Positions 1-11,033 of a DNA stretch of 64,000 nucleotides are shown piece after piece. How positions within the stretch are numbered: the stretch's first letter is position 1; each line of letters opens with the position of its first letter. Made by a program: the position numbers and the translations under genes. The notes under the pieces are model-generated. The model was not told the DNA's origin, made no database searches, and was given only the letters and a program-made list of their open reading frames with translations. Origin of the DNA: Rhytidiadelphus loreus (Eukaryota; Streptophyta; Bryopsida; Hypnales; Hylocomiaceae); NCBI GenBank assembly GCA_947034895.1, contig OX344762.1, positions 18,084,760 through 18,148,759 on the forward strand, read 5' to 3'.

Positions 1-69
1 ACCTCAACTTCAATCATTGTTAGAAAACATTGTAAGGACATTTTTTTCCTAAACTAATACTAACTTGAA

Positions 70-838
70 TCAAGCAAATTGCTAGGGAATTTGAAATTTT
101 ATACGGTATTCCATTATATTAGTAGCTATTGATGGAAGTCATATTCCTATCATGACACCTTCTTTTGACCCTACATCATATTATTGTCACAAGGTCTACT
201 ATTCAATCCTTCTTCAAGGAATTGTAGATGCCAAATGCAAGTTTTGGGATTATGATTTTGGATGACTTGGTTGGATTTATGATTAAGCATTATTTCAAAA
301 ATCTAAGATAGGAAAGAAAACTATGAAGGGGGCATTATTTCGTTACAAATTATTGGTGTTGTTGCTTATTCTAAGAAGCTTTGATTTTGGTTACCGTTCA
401 AGGGAGAAAAAAAAATTTGTCTTGGAAAAAAGCTAAATGGAATTTCATTCAATCAAACATTCAAATGGTGGTTGAGAGAACTTTTGGAATTTTGAAAGGT
501 AGATGTGTATATTGTTGAAAAAAGTCGATGTGCCATTGCAATATGTACCAAACATTGTTATGGCAAGTATATGTTTAAATAACCTTTTCAATAAAGAAAA
601 TGATGACTTTGATATAGAATGGGTAAGAAAAGTAGAAGAAAAAATGCAATAATTGGCCAATGACTTTCTAAGAGATTTACATAATACAAGTCTATTCCAT
701 GTACTAGAAACATTAGAAGAAGAATGGGGCCCATTTTTTTCCCCTAATGTATTGCTTGAATGTAGAAGAGAATTTTTTCTTGCAAGTGACACCAAATCTA
801 GTAAAATTTGGCACCATTGCAAGCATCCTTGCACGTAG
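70..838 (+). pseudogene. Degraded PIF/Harbinger (DDE_Tnp_4) transposase
   Basis: Fragments of a Harbinger-type transposase can be read in shifting plus frames. The block around 125-290 reads AIDGSHIPIM...VDAKCKFWDYD, matching the first two catalytic Asp regions of DDE_Tnp_4. The block around 430-515 reads IQMVVERTFGILKGRC, matching the conserved region with the catalytic Glu. A C-terminal stretch follows to about 838. Stop codons and frameshifts interrupt every segment, so no functional protein is made. The window begins inside the element and no terminal repeat is visible. Harbinger elements target TWA sites, and the Tourist-like MITEs elsewhere in the window have TAA/TTA duplications, so this could be a relic of a related autonomous source. 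The family call is fairly secure; the boundaries are not. Confidence 0.7.
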
Positions 839-1277
839 CTTCATTCAAGTATCAATTCCTATGCAAAAAAATGATGAAAAAAAATGAAAAACACCTCTAA
901 AATTGAATTGAATGAACAATCACAATACACATTGTCAAGCTCCAATAGATGAAATAGGTGTACAAAATGGAGAATTTCCTTGAATAATGTATCAGATGAT
1001 AATAGATGGATAGTATGACCATCTTAAGAATAGAGACCTAAGAAATGGGGGTCTAGAGACTAAGGTTCAATTCTCTCCATTGACTACTTGCCCCAATGGT
1101 TTGGGGGAAAGGTGGGCCTTGGGGTCACGACTTCAACATGTGCCTAAGGTTGCAACCTTTTAAGGTCTCAATCTCCAAACTCGGGGGGTGCACTTAGTTC
1201 TACTACAACAAACCACATGTGAACAAGTGGTTTCTAATAAACTATAATTTCAACCTAAAATTTTGAGCATTGTGTAA
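839..1277. other. Gene-free AT-rich spacer
   Basis: No convincing coding potential. A moderately GC-richer piece (about 1030-1200) resembles a degraded repeat; nothing else is identifiable. Confidence 0.5.
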
Positions 1278-2201
1278 CCCCTAAAGGACCAAGGCCTTTT
1301 TTTTGCCAGAAAACACTCAAAACTACCATATCTAAAGCAAGGAGTAAAAAAATTGAATTTCTTTTTTACCTATCTAACTATATGATCTTACACCTAACTA
1401 TTATGAGAGTGTGTGGAAAAAATTTCAGAATTTTTGACCGCTCAAATTGCAAGATATTGGCGTTTATAGTGGAAAAATCAAGTTTTTCAGCACATTGCGG
1501 GATTATATTTTGACTTTGAACATTTTTAACTTGAATTTTTTGCACTACAAAGTTCTAAGCTTTAAATCTTTACAGTGGAGAATTGAATTGAGAGTCTAGG
1601 TCAAAAAAAAATTCACAAAAAAATAAATGATCATTCTTAAAAAAATTGTTAAGTAGAAGTAGGTATGAGATAGAAGGAAAATCTAAAATATTCATATATT
1701 TTAGATGGAATTAAAATGCACTAATCCCAATGGTAACATTGTTCTATCAAGTAAATCAGACCATGCAAAAAAAAAAATTGAAAAATTTGAAAAATTGCAT
1801 TCAGAAATGAATCCTACAAGTTATTTTTTTCAAGAAAATGCTCTAAATGCCCCCAAAACAAGAATGTCCATAACTTTCTCATAACGTATCCAAATGAAAT
1901 GAATCAAAGCTTTCCAGATAGACAAAAATATAATCTATGAAAAAATTAATATTAAAAAAAAAATTCAAATTTTTGTCCATTTTTTTTGGCTGTCCGAGCT
2001 GCCTGCCGCCCCCTTGTTTGAGCTTATTTGGTCATAACTATTGTTCCTAGGCATCGATTTTGAAAAGAATTATGTTATTACAAAGCTAATCAACTTTTCT
2101 ACCTCCAAGAAAAATTTCAAAAAATTAGGAGAAAATTTCAGCCCATAGGTACCTGCCCCAAAACACATTTGTCCCTTGAAGGAACAATGGTCCTTTAGGG
2201 G
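1278..2201. mobile_element. TTAA-type non-autonomous element, about 0.9 kb
   Basis: The ends form an 18-bp inverted repeat including the flanking target: GTAACCCCTAAAGGACCA on the left and its exact reverse complement on the right. The flanks read GTAA and TTAC, one mutation each from TTAA. There is no transposase frame. The interior shares sequence blocks with 7230-7791, 33870-34520 and 59406-59850. CCC-starting termini at TTAA are characteristic of piggyBac; assignment to that superfamily is inference. Confidence 0.6.
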
Positions 2202-2924
2202 TTACTTAATAATAGCTACAGGATTCTATTGCCAAAATTTCCAACTCAAATAAAATATGAAATGATTTCAAGAAGAGGTTGAAAATGAATTAAAATAGCA
2301 TGTTTTTCAACTCAAATAATTATAGAGGACACATTTAGATGACCATTGAGTCAATATTCAACTCAAAATGAGCTTTCAATAATAAATTATTTTTAGGAAT
2401 TTTTTATTCATTTTTTAGACAATTTTTTCTTATATAATATAGGGGTGTGAAAGTTGTTTTTCAGTTCTACATTGTATCTTTTTACTTCAAAAATTTGTAA
2501 CTAATTATTAATAACAAATAAAAATATCAATAATTCAAAATATAAACTTTCAGAATGGAAAAATCTATTCATATTTATATTTATTTATATTTAAAATTCA
2601 AGAAATATATAGGGGTCCAAAGTTTTGTTTGCATGTGGTTTCTAATGGATACTCTTAGTGATCCCCCCGAGTCCCTAAGCCTAGCATTTTGCAAAACTCC
2701 CCCCCTAGTTGATTGAATATCACCTTGATTTTTGCCATTTTGGATGAATTCAGTCTCCATTTCTCCTCGAAAGACAATCAAAATTTCCACCTCACAATTT
2801 TGCCAATTCGTTTTTGATGCATTTTCATCTTTTTTATTTTTTAGGTTAGTTTTTGTTGTATTCTTTCTTTAAGTTGTTTTCTTCTTTAAAGTTGCTTTCT
2901 TTGTAGAAGATGAGAGTGATGCCA
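2202..2924. other. Gene-free AT-rich spacer
   Basis: Low-complexity AT-rich DNA with no sustained reading frame of plausible composition. Confidence 0.5.
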
Positions 2925-3375
2925 TGAAATGCCAATACTAAGGTAAAGGCACCCATTTTTGACTAGCAATCGATAACCAACCTGTAGGGTGGAGTTATTT
3001 CCAACCAAGGTTGGAACAAATTTCTAATTCAAGCTTGGAATGTGTTTTTTTTCTCCTTTTCAAGGTTGGGACTAATAAGTTCATGACACATGTACCAAAG
3101 AAGTGAGCAAAAAAGTAGGAAGTAATGAGTAGGAAAGTAGTTCTTGAATGATAAAAAATAGAAGAGTCTAAACATTGGTTATGCATTCAGAGCACTTTTT
3201 GCCTTCCAAAATTCATAGCAATTTTAGTTAAAGTGATAAATTTACCAATTTTTTTGCAATCCTTGTCATTTCTATCATTATACCTTTGGAAATATTTGCT
3301 TTGGAATTGCCTTTCAAAATATCATGTCCAGAATTGGTTATAGGTGCCTTCATTATATTTGTTGTGTTTTGGTTT
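2925..3375. repeat. Dispersed repeat B, copy 1
   Basis: By eye about three quarters identical, in the same orientation, to 61850-62245. Shared blocks include a segment around TTGGGACTAATA and another around AGAGCACTTTTTGCCTT. No coding content. Probably an unclassified old transposon. Confidence 0.6.
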
Positions 3376-4700
3376 AATACAAGTGATTCTTTAAAGTGCT
3401 TTAAAATTAGTAAATTAATTTCTAAAAATATATAAAATAAAGCTAATGTTTAGATCCTTGAAGAGATTTTATCCTAAAAGGTCAAGCTTAAGAAAATTCT
3501 TCAAATAGGAGAACTAGAAAAGTGCTAGATAAAAAGAAAAGACTTACAATGACATTTAAATCTAATAAATAGGAAATAAAAAACAAGGATAAACTAAAAA
3601 TAAGACACTTTCAAGAAATAAATGAAAAATAAGTATTTCTAATGTCTACAATTGCATTCAATAGAGACAAGCTTGTGGAAGATAAGATATTTGCTATTTT
3701 AAGTTGCCTTTCTATTTGGAGGTGCAATCCTAATGGAAGAATGTACCTTCAAAAAACTCCTAGTGAGATTCATCCATTTGGATACTCAATAGTACACAAA
3801 GCTCTAAAACCTAAAGTGTGACAAATTAGAGAAATTGTTGGGACTTGGAAGCCAAGTTGGATTCTACTTTGGCTAGATCCAATTTAGCCTAAAAGTCCCA
3901 CTTCTTTGATGTCCCCCCTCCCCCCTCCAAGCTACCATGTAGATGTTTGGGAGTGATGTAGGACTTTCAATGTAGTGTGAAGCTCTAAATTCCAATTTTC
4001 AACTCTCCATCAATCATATTTTGAGAATTCTTGTGGGACTTGGGATTTGAGGTGTGGTGTGAAATGCCCCTTAAATAATTGAGCCATTTCCAATAGACAC
4101 TTCATTCATGCTCATCTTTTAGATTGGAGTTAATCTTCTTCTAGACCAACTAATAGTAATCCATATTTATTATATTAAATACACAATATCATGGAATTGT
4201 AGTATAAAGTTGATCCACACTGTGCCACATAATGCCATATTTTCAAGTTCTACCTATCAAAGAGTTATATTTTGAGAGCATCTTCATCCTCACTTGTCAA
4301 AAATGATGCAGAACATGGGTTGTAGAGTCAAGGTCCCGGTCACTCTACAAATCCCTCCATTGTGCCCATATGAGACCCTTTTCTCATTTCATAGGCCACA
4401 TGGATGCCGGTGATTGGCTTGAAACAAGAAGTGCTTCTAGCCTGTTTCTTTTTGTTTTTGGCACAGACTAAGGTTGTTTTTCACTAAATCCTCCAAAATC
4501 TATACTCATGCAACAATTGAGAGGGCCTTCAACTGTTGAGTAGATGGGCTTCATTTTGAAGAGCCGATGGCCCTTGTTTTTGTAGCAACATACATATATT
4601 GGGGCATTGATTTTGCTAAAGGCCTGCTAGCAGTTGTTGAGGTCGTGTTGGGTACGCCAGGGTGCGGGTGCTCTGATCCATGAGCAAGGAGCAAGGATTT
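3376..4700. other. Gene-free region
   Basis: AT-rich DNA with a few GC-richer patches (3880-4070, 4330-4470). No coding frame, RNA gene or terminal repeat identified. Confidence 0.4.
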
Positions 4701-5760
4701 CAGTGCTTCACAAATTCAATTAAGTTAACACTTTGGACTCAATTTAGTGCACAACACAACACCATTCTGCCGTGCAGCTAGTTTGATTTCTGTTGATGAA
4801 GCAATCTTGCACATAATTGTGCCTGTACTAAAACCGCAATGAGCAATCGTACACACCTCCGATGAACACTGAAACTGTCTCACATCACAGATTGCACCAA
4901 CTTCAGCAGGTTGTTGTTGGAATGCCCTTCTCGTTGACAGCTCATGCTTGCTGGAGTGAGGACTGAGGAGATCCTGATGTAGAGGCGGACGTTGAACTCT
5001 TTTCAGTCCATTTTTTAATTTGTTTTTGAAACAAACGGACAATTTATTCGACTCTTCAATGTTGTTAAATTGGAGAGATTCTGGGGGTCAAAAATTGTGG
5101 CATTCATTTGCACAATGTTCTAAAACTAGTACCGACGTAGATTTACTTTCAGGCCTCACATCTTGAAAACTGCCAAAGTCGAGGAATTCTGCTGAATTTA
5201 ACAAAATCTAATGAGAAATTCACAGTCAATTGTATTATATTTTATTTGACACAACAAGTCGCAACATTGACACTTTTCAAGGTGGGCGCCTTGACCTACA
5301 TATATTGTAATCCTCATTGAACAGCTTTGAGCACAGAATTTCACACATTTGGCGCTCTGAATCATGCGAATACAACGAATTTGACTGTACTAGTACATGC
5401 AAATCGAACTTAGAACCAACGGCAAACCCGAGGAGGAATCGACATAGGAACGAGCAATGCCCATTTGGGGTTAAATTTCGGATCATTGCACCCTCATCTC
5501 TTCGCAATCACCAAAGAAGGGGAACAACTTCCAGACATTTTCAAACTGTATATATCGCATGTGTGCCACCAACACAGTTTGGTACGCAACGAACGCAACC
5601 ATTCCATTCTTCCGCGCTTGACGAAAGCATCTCTTGCAGTACAACACCAATCTTTCGTCGTTGGTCGCCACCCTGAAGCGCTGGGCATTCTTGCTAATCC
5701 AATATATTCACAGCACCAACCCTTCATTTAATGACTGCAATTGTTGATCCTGTCTTTGAG
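4701..5760. other. Mixed-composition segment, unassigned
   Basis: This stretch has more CpG and higher GC than its surroundings and several open frames of 60-119 codons on both strands (for example plus 5317-5676 and minus 4725-5042). Frames overlap antisense, the longest plus frame lacks an ATG start, and none resembles a known family. It could be a decayed gene or a promoter-like region. Confidence 0.25.
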
Positions 5761-7225
5761 TTGTTATGGTAGCAATGAGCAATAACTGGAGGTGAATTGG
5801 CGGTTTGTGTGTTGAGAACAACTTCCGCAAATATTGGCAAATTTTCACAACTTTGGCACTTTTCTCGGGAGGTGACTTCAAATGTAAATCGATACAAATC
5901 TAAGTTTTAGAACTTTGTGCATATGAATGTCACAAAGCAATGAAAAATGAATAATAAAGAAACAAAACTCATTCAAATTAGGAATTGTAGGATAAAAATC
6001 TATAAAGTTTCGAGAAAAATTGTAGTTCTCATTTAAATAGAGAAAATAACCCATGTAGGGATGTGAAATATTGGTTGATGTGAGAAATGAAGGATAAATG
6101 GTGGTGAAGTTTAAAAAACTCCCCAGATGTTGGAAGTGATTCAAAGATTTATTATTGCAAAATCATGCATATGTATATGAACTTCAATATTAAGAGTCAT
6201 TCAACATATGAACTTCAAGTATCAAGGGAATATTGTCAAGATAAGGTTCCATGGTTCTTAAGTGTAATGACATTGGTTGAGTCTATGAAGCATAGATTTA
6301 TCTAAACTTGTAGGGCAACAATTAGAGGTTTTCTATTATGTCCAACTTGTATATTGCCATTGTCCAATAATAGATTGACCAAATGAAGTTAGTGTTTGGG
6401 TCTTAAGTCAACTCTTTAGATATCTACTTAGATTTGGAAGTCATTGGAAGTCCACCTAGCTATTATAACATTATTAACAAACTCTATCATAGTTTTTTTG
6501 CTTCTAACAAAAACAAAGACTTTTCTATTGAAATGTAAATGACCAATTTTCAAACCAATCATATAAAGGAAATTTCATCTTCTACTGAAGTCTTCAATTG
6601 AAAAATTATTGTATTATGGAATGTTAATATTTCTTCTTGAAAGGGTTTGAAAAGTGACATGTAGGGATTTAACCATTGATATGTCCATCCAAATTGACAT
6701 TATATAAATATAGTGGTGATGCTTCCACCATTCACATCAACTACAATCGAACATGAACTTAGCTATAATTTGTATGAAGAATCTAATACCTAAACTTCTA
6801 GATATCATCTCTTTAAAATATCTTTGGATATAAGGAACCTTTTAGTTTATTTGAATGTTATACAAACCAATAAAATTTGTAGAAAACCTCACTCAATTGG
6901 TGTGTCAGATGAAGAATCACAACTACCCATTTATATGATGTCTTTTGCATAAATCAGCCTCTTTGTAGATTGTGGTGCCCTTTTTCTAGACCCTTGATTG
7001 AATATTATTGGAGAAGATTAGACCATTATGATTATGTCCAAAAACATGAAATAGAACCTTACTTTAGAAATAGCATTTCTTTTTGTAGGCTTCAAATTAT
7101 TTAAAAAAAAAATTCAAATAACCCAACTAAAATTTGGGGAGTTTTTTTTAGCTTCACCAACCATAATTACCTTCATTTTCTATTTTCAAATAGTTTTCTT
7201 AAACCTAATCCATTCATGAGCTCTA
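5761..7225. other. Gene-free AT-rich region
   Basis: AT-rich, no convincing gene or repeat termini seen. Confidence 0.4.
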
Positions 7226-7229
7226 TTAA

Positions 7230-7791
7230 CCTCTAAAGTCCCATTGTCCCGTTGAGGGACAAAGTGAATTTCAGGCAGGTTCCTATGATCTCAATTTTTG
7301 GTGAAACTTTTTGAAACTTTCTCATAAGATAGAAAAACTGATTATCTTTATGGAAATATAATTTTTATTTCTATTGGTGTCTAGAAGCAAAAGTTATACC
7401 ACAAAAAGCCTAGAATTGAACTTGGCGGGCAGCACAAAAAAAATTGCAAAGAATAAAAAAAATATTTAAAAATATTTTTTTCTCAAAGATTATGTTTTTG
7501 TCTACATTTGAAGCTTTGATTCATTCCATTTGGACTAGTTATGCGTTATGGACAATCTAGTTTTTCAGGCAATCTAAGCATGTTCTTACAAAAAACCTTT
7601 TTGTCCAACTTTGAATGCTAAAATCTTCCAATCCATATGGTTAAATTTTATGAAATTTTTACTACATGATCTCGTACAAGTGAAGTACAAGATTCTATGG
7701 TTAGATTCTAAATTTGTTTTTTCTGCTTATGCAACAGAAATGGCAGTTTTGAGTGGTTTCTGACAGAAAAATGGCCTTGGGACTTTAGGGA
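7230..7791. mobile_element. TTAA-type non-autonomous element, 562 bp
   Basis: Perfect TTAA copies flank it at 7226-7229 and 7792-7795. The inner termini are CCTCTAAAGTCCCA and, on the opposite strand, TCCCTAAAGTCCCA. The internal sequence is related in inverted orientation to part of the 1278-2201 element (segments around CTTTGATTCATTCCATTTGG). No coding capacity. Confidence 0.65.
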
Positions 7792-7799
7792 TTAATATT

Positions 7800-8765
7800 A
7801 CAAATAAAACTTTTCTTAACCCTTAAAAGACTAAAGAGTCTACTACGAATTTTTTAAGAACTTGGGCATGTTCTATTGACTTCGTAATTTGGAATTTTTA
7901 CATGAATTGTTTAGAATAAATGCCAATCATCTTAATCTATGTGAGAAGCTTTATTTCACATCATTCCAATAAATATTGCAAAATTTAAAAGGTTTGTTTC
8001 GATTTCAATATCTAAATAGGTAGCTAAAAATATGTTCTAAAAAAATATTGATTAATGTTATTATAATATACAAATTAATACCTACTTTAAAACATTTGAA
8101 CCATTCAAATCTAAATAATGAAGGGAAAGTTACAAGGAGTTTTATTTTATGAGCAATGAAGGTAGAATAAATAAACAAAGTTGTTTTTTGAACTCAATTT
8201 TCAAATTTTTCAAATAAAAACAAAAATGAATCACACAAATTGTTTACTAGAACATTTTCACCATTGGAAATTTGGGATTGTAATTCTCAATTTCTTATAA
8301 AATTTATTAGTAGTTTAGTTTTTTCTTTCATTCAACACCACCTTATCTTTTGTGATTTTTTTAAAGATGAATATGAAATTTTTTGTGGCTAAATTTTTGG
8401 CGCACATTCTCAAACCATTTTCCTACATTGACTAAAATGCACAAGTTGTAAGACACATGTTTTTTTTTTCTAAAAATGTTGACAAACAAAGCTTCACCTT
8501 TTAGAAAGGCATGACAAGCCTATATTTTGAAGTTCAAGCACATTGAACTTGCAATTAGTGGTGATAAAATTTTGAGAAAATATACTTGAACAAGTTAACT
8601 AAAGGATGTTATGGTTGAATTCATTAAATTGTAAATATAAATGAAGATTCTAGCGTTGCCTTAGAGACAAGTATTTTGAAGCAATTCAACCATGAAAGAA
8701 TTTTAGGAGTTATGATTGACCTATTTTAGAATTTTGACCAATTCCTTTGACATTTTCATCAATTA
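7800..8765. other. Gene-free AT-rich spacer
   Basis: AT-rich. One TTAACCCTTAAAAG terminus at about 7819 may be the remaining end of another TTAA element; no partner end was found. Confidence 0.35.
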
Positions 8766-9164
8766 GAGCATCCCCACCAATAACTTCTCTATCCCTATCC
8801 GAATGATTTTCATCCAGATAGGGAAGAAAACTCCCCCCACCAACATTCCCTATCCCTAAAAATTTAGGAAGGGAGAGTCCAAATTCTCCAAATGGAATGA
8901 TGGATAGGGAACTCAAGTGGAGTAACCCCTAAACCACTTTTCACCTTTTCAACATGAGTTGTGCTTCATTGATTCGTGGGAGTACTATTCATTTGACCTT
9001 GTTACTATTTCTATAGTTCCCCTTCGACTTCTCCCTACCTCTATTTAGCAATAAGTTGAAAATTTAGGGAACTACTAGTGGAAGCTTGTCTTCCCTATCC
9101 CCATATGTGCTCCCCTTCATCCCTACGGAGATAGGGATGAAGGAAGACACTGGTGGGGATGCTC
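8766..9164. mobile_element. Tourist-like MITE (PIF/Harbinger type), 399 bp
   Basis: Terminal inverted repeats GAGCATCCCCACCA and TGGTGGGGATGCTC are exact reverse complements. TTA target duplications lie immediately outside (8763-8765 and 9165-9167), as expected for the TWA preference of PIF/Harbinger. Open frames across it are incidental. It shares its ends with 27833-28095 and 28142-28404. Confidence 0.8.
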
Positions 9165-10064
9165 TTAGCATTACACTAAACCTTAAAGCCACCCTCACAC
9201 TGGAATTGAGGTGGCAAATAACTCTACCAAAATACATCGTTGAGTACTGGCAAATCCAAATCCAAATCCAAAATATTTCAAAGAAAGCAAAACTCCAGCC
9301 TCTTTGTGGCCATGTGACCTCCGTGAATCAAGACAAGACGTTCTACTTCTTGAACTTACTATACTAGAGTGTATGCTGCGAAACCTGCTTCATTTGGTTC
9401 AAGAGCTTCCTCAATACCCCCAGTTAAGGTACCACAAACTACCAAGAAAACAGACACTTGCCGCTCAGTAAGTGCCTAGCCTTGTACAGTGGAAGTCGGA
9501 TTTTTTTAATCTTCTTTTTGGGTTGCCATGTAAGTTACACTAGAGAAGAGTGAGTTATCACAACTCCTAAAGAATGTTACGATAGGTAGAAAGTCCAGTG
9601 AGTTTCAAAGATTCAAATCAATTGAAAGGTTACACTTGACACAGGAGGCTCCCACTGGAATCATCAAACTAAATCCTCAGAAATGATGTCACCCCCTGCA
9701 CTACTTGGATCCCACCCAATCCCACAAGCTTCATGTGTACCTGTCTCAGCTGTAGTTTTAATTTCTACACGCATGATCGAATTGCCACCAAGTGTACCGA
9801 TAATGCAAGGGGCAACGATCTAGAGGATTTTTATAAATCCAGACAGTACTCCAATACGAAACGCAATTGATTTTGTACTAACAAAGTGCGACATGAGAGC
9901 TCTATCCAACTTGAAGACGAGTACAAGTTAGTCGTGAGGAATCGTTCAAGATCGACAGGACAGATCAATAGAGATATCCTCTAAGTACATAATGAGTTTC
10001 ATGCGGACTTTCATGCAGAGTTTTCCACCTATTGCAGGCTCTGTACAGAGTTTGGTGCAGAGTT
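9165..10064. other. Gene-free region with a short hexamer repeat
   Basis: Holds a short AAATCC-type tandem at about 9249-9270 and otherwise unassigned mixed-composition DNA. Confidence 0.35.
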
Positions 10065-10373
10065 TCAAATCTCAATCCTCCTCGTACTCTGCACTCCTTG
10101 ACGGATATCTCTAATATGGGTATAATATATTGCAAAACCGAAAAAGAAGACTAAGAAAATCCATAAACAAAACCCCATAGATTCCGCAATACAGATGGCG
10201 ACGCTCACCAGGCAGCTTAGAAACCACGGGTCGGTTGGGTCTTCTAATGATGAAGTTCGCAGCAGAGTCTCGGGCCCATTCCAGACAAGCAGAAGACCAA
10301 GATCGTTCTTGCTCGCAGCTTGTTTCCCAAGCATTGCAAATAGATTCAGCAAGTGGCCAACATTTGAACCCAT
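10065..10373 (-). CDS. Doubtful small membrane-protein ORF, 102 codons
   Basis: The minus frame opens with ATG at 10373 and encodes 102 residues. A hydrophobic stretch of roughly 25-30 residues in the second half (SCLVSVAICIAESMGFCL onward) could span a membrane. Telomere-like AAACCCTA repeats (telo-box motif) lie about 55 bp upstream on this strand, a common feature of plant 5' leaders. However, a 61-codon plus frame with a good start context (ATGGCG at 10195) overlaps it antisense to 10380, and one of the two must be spurious. I recognise neither protein. Confidence 0.25.
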   Translation of the reverse strand: MGSNVGHLLNLFAMLGKQAASKNDLGLLLVWNGPETLLRTSSLEDPTDPWFLSCLVSVAICIAESMGFCLWIFLVFFFGFAIYYTHIRDIRQGVQSTRRIEI

Positions 10374-10426
10374 CTACTAGAGAAGCAGGCTTGTTTCCTC
10401 TCGATTTGATCTATTTGGAAGATCTC

Positions 10427-10444
10427 AAACCCTAAACCCTAAAC
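10427..10444. repeat. Telomere-like AAACCCT repeat
   Basis: Two and a half units of the plant telomere-type heptamer (AAACCCTAAACCCTAAAC). In internal positions this is the telo-box found in many plant promoters and leaders. Confidence 0.7.
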
Positions 10445-11033
10445 TTTGGACCAAACTTTTCAATAAATCTTTGGAGACCTACGACTCTCTCAAAAAGTCA
10501 ATGAGGGGGGTTATCACCTTCAGTTTTTGCAATTCCCCTGTGCCAGGTGGCAAAGAAAAATGACAGGAGAGGGTTTATTGATGAGGCTTAGGAGTAAGAA
10601 TCCGTTGGCACAGGACTGTTGGGCATAGAACATGTTGATGTTGGATTGTGCAGTTTGAACTAAGAGTATAGGCTTAGGGGCGCTGTGGGAGCTAAGGTCA
10701 AGACTAAGTCATTACAAGCCCAGATCAAAAACCTTAGCCTGCTGCTACCGTAGTCTGGGAAAACCTGCGGTACAATAATTCAATAAAGCATGGACCAGAA
10801 ATGGATACAAGCGAAACATCAAGAAACCAAAATTAAACCCAACTCATATCAGAAATTAAGGGAAAAAATATTCTTACATGTTCCCCGCGACAGCAGCTTC
10901 AATGCTCATCACCCTTTAGTACTACACCTGTGCCGAGATCATATACTCTACAAGAAAGATGGCTGCAGGAAGTCTCCTTAGACACACAGACTCGAAACCT
11001 AACCCTAACCCTAAATGAATTCGGCATGTACAC
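10445..11033. other. Spacer and 3' flank of the first fucosyltransferase gene
   Basis: No gene recognised. It contains a degenerate telomere-like run at 10995-11016 (CCTAACCCTAACCCTAAA), 18 bp beyond the stop codon of the neighbouring minus-strand gene and probably in its 3' UTR. Confidence 0.4.

Noticed and set aside
445..834. 129-codon minus frame at the window start
   Set aside because: Antisense to the Harbinger transposase relic.
9086..9367. 93-codon plus frame
   Set aside because: Begins inside a Tourist MITE and crosses its end.
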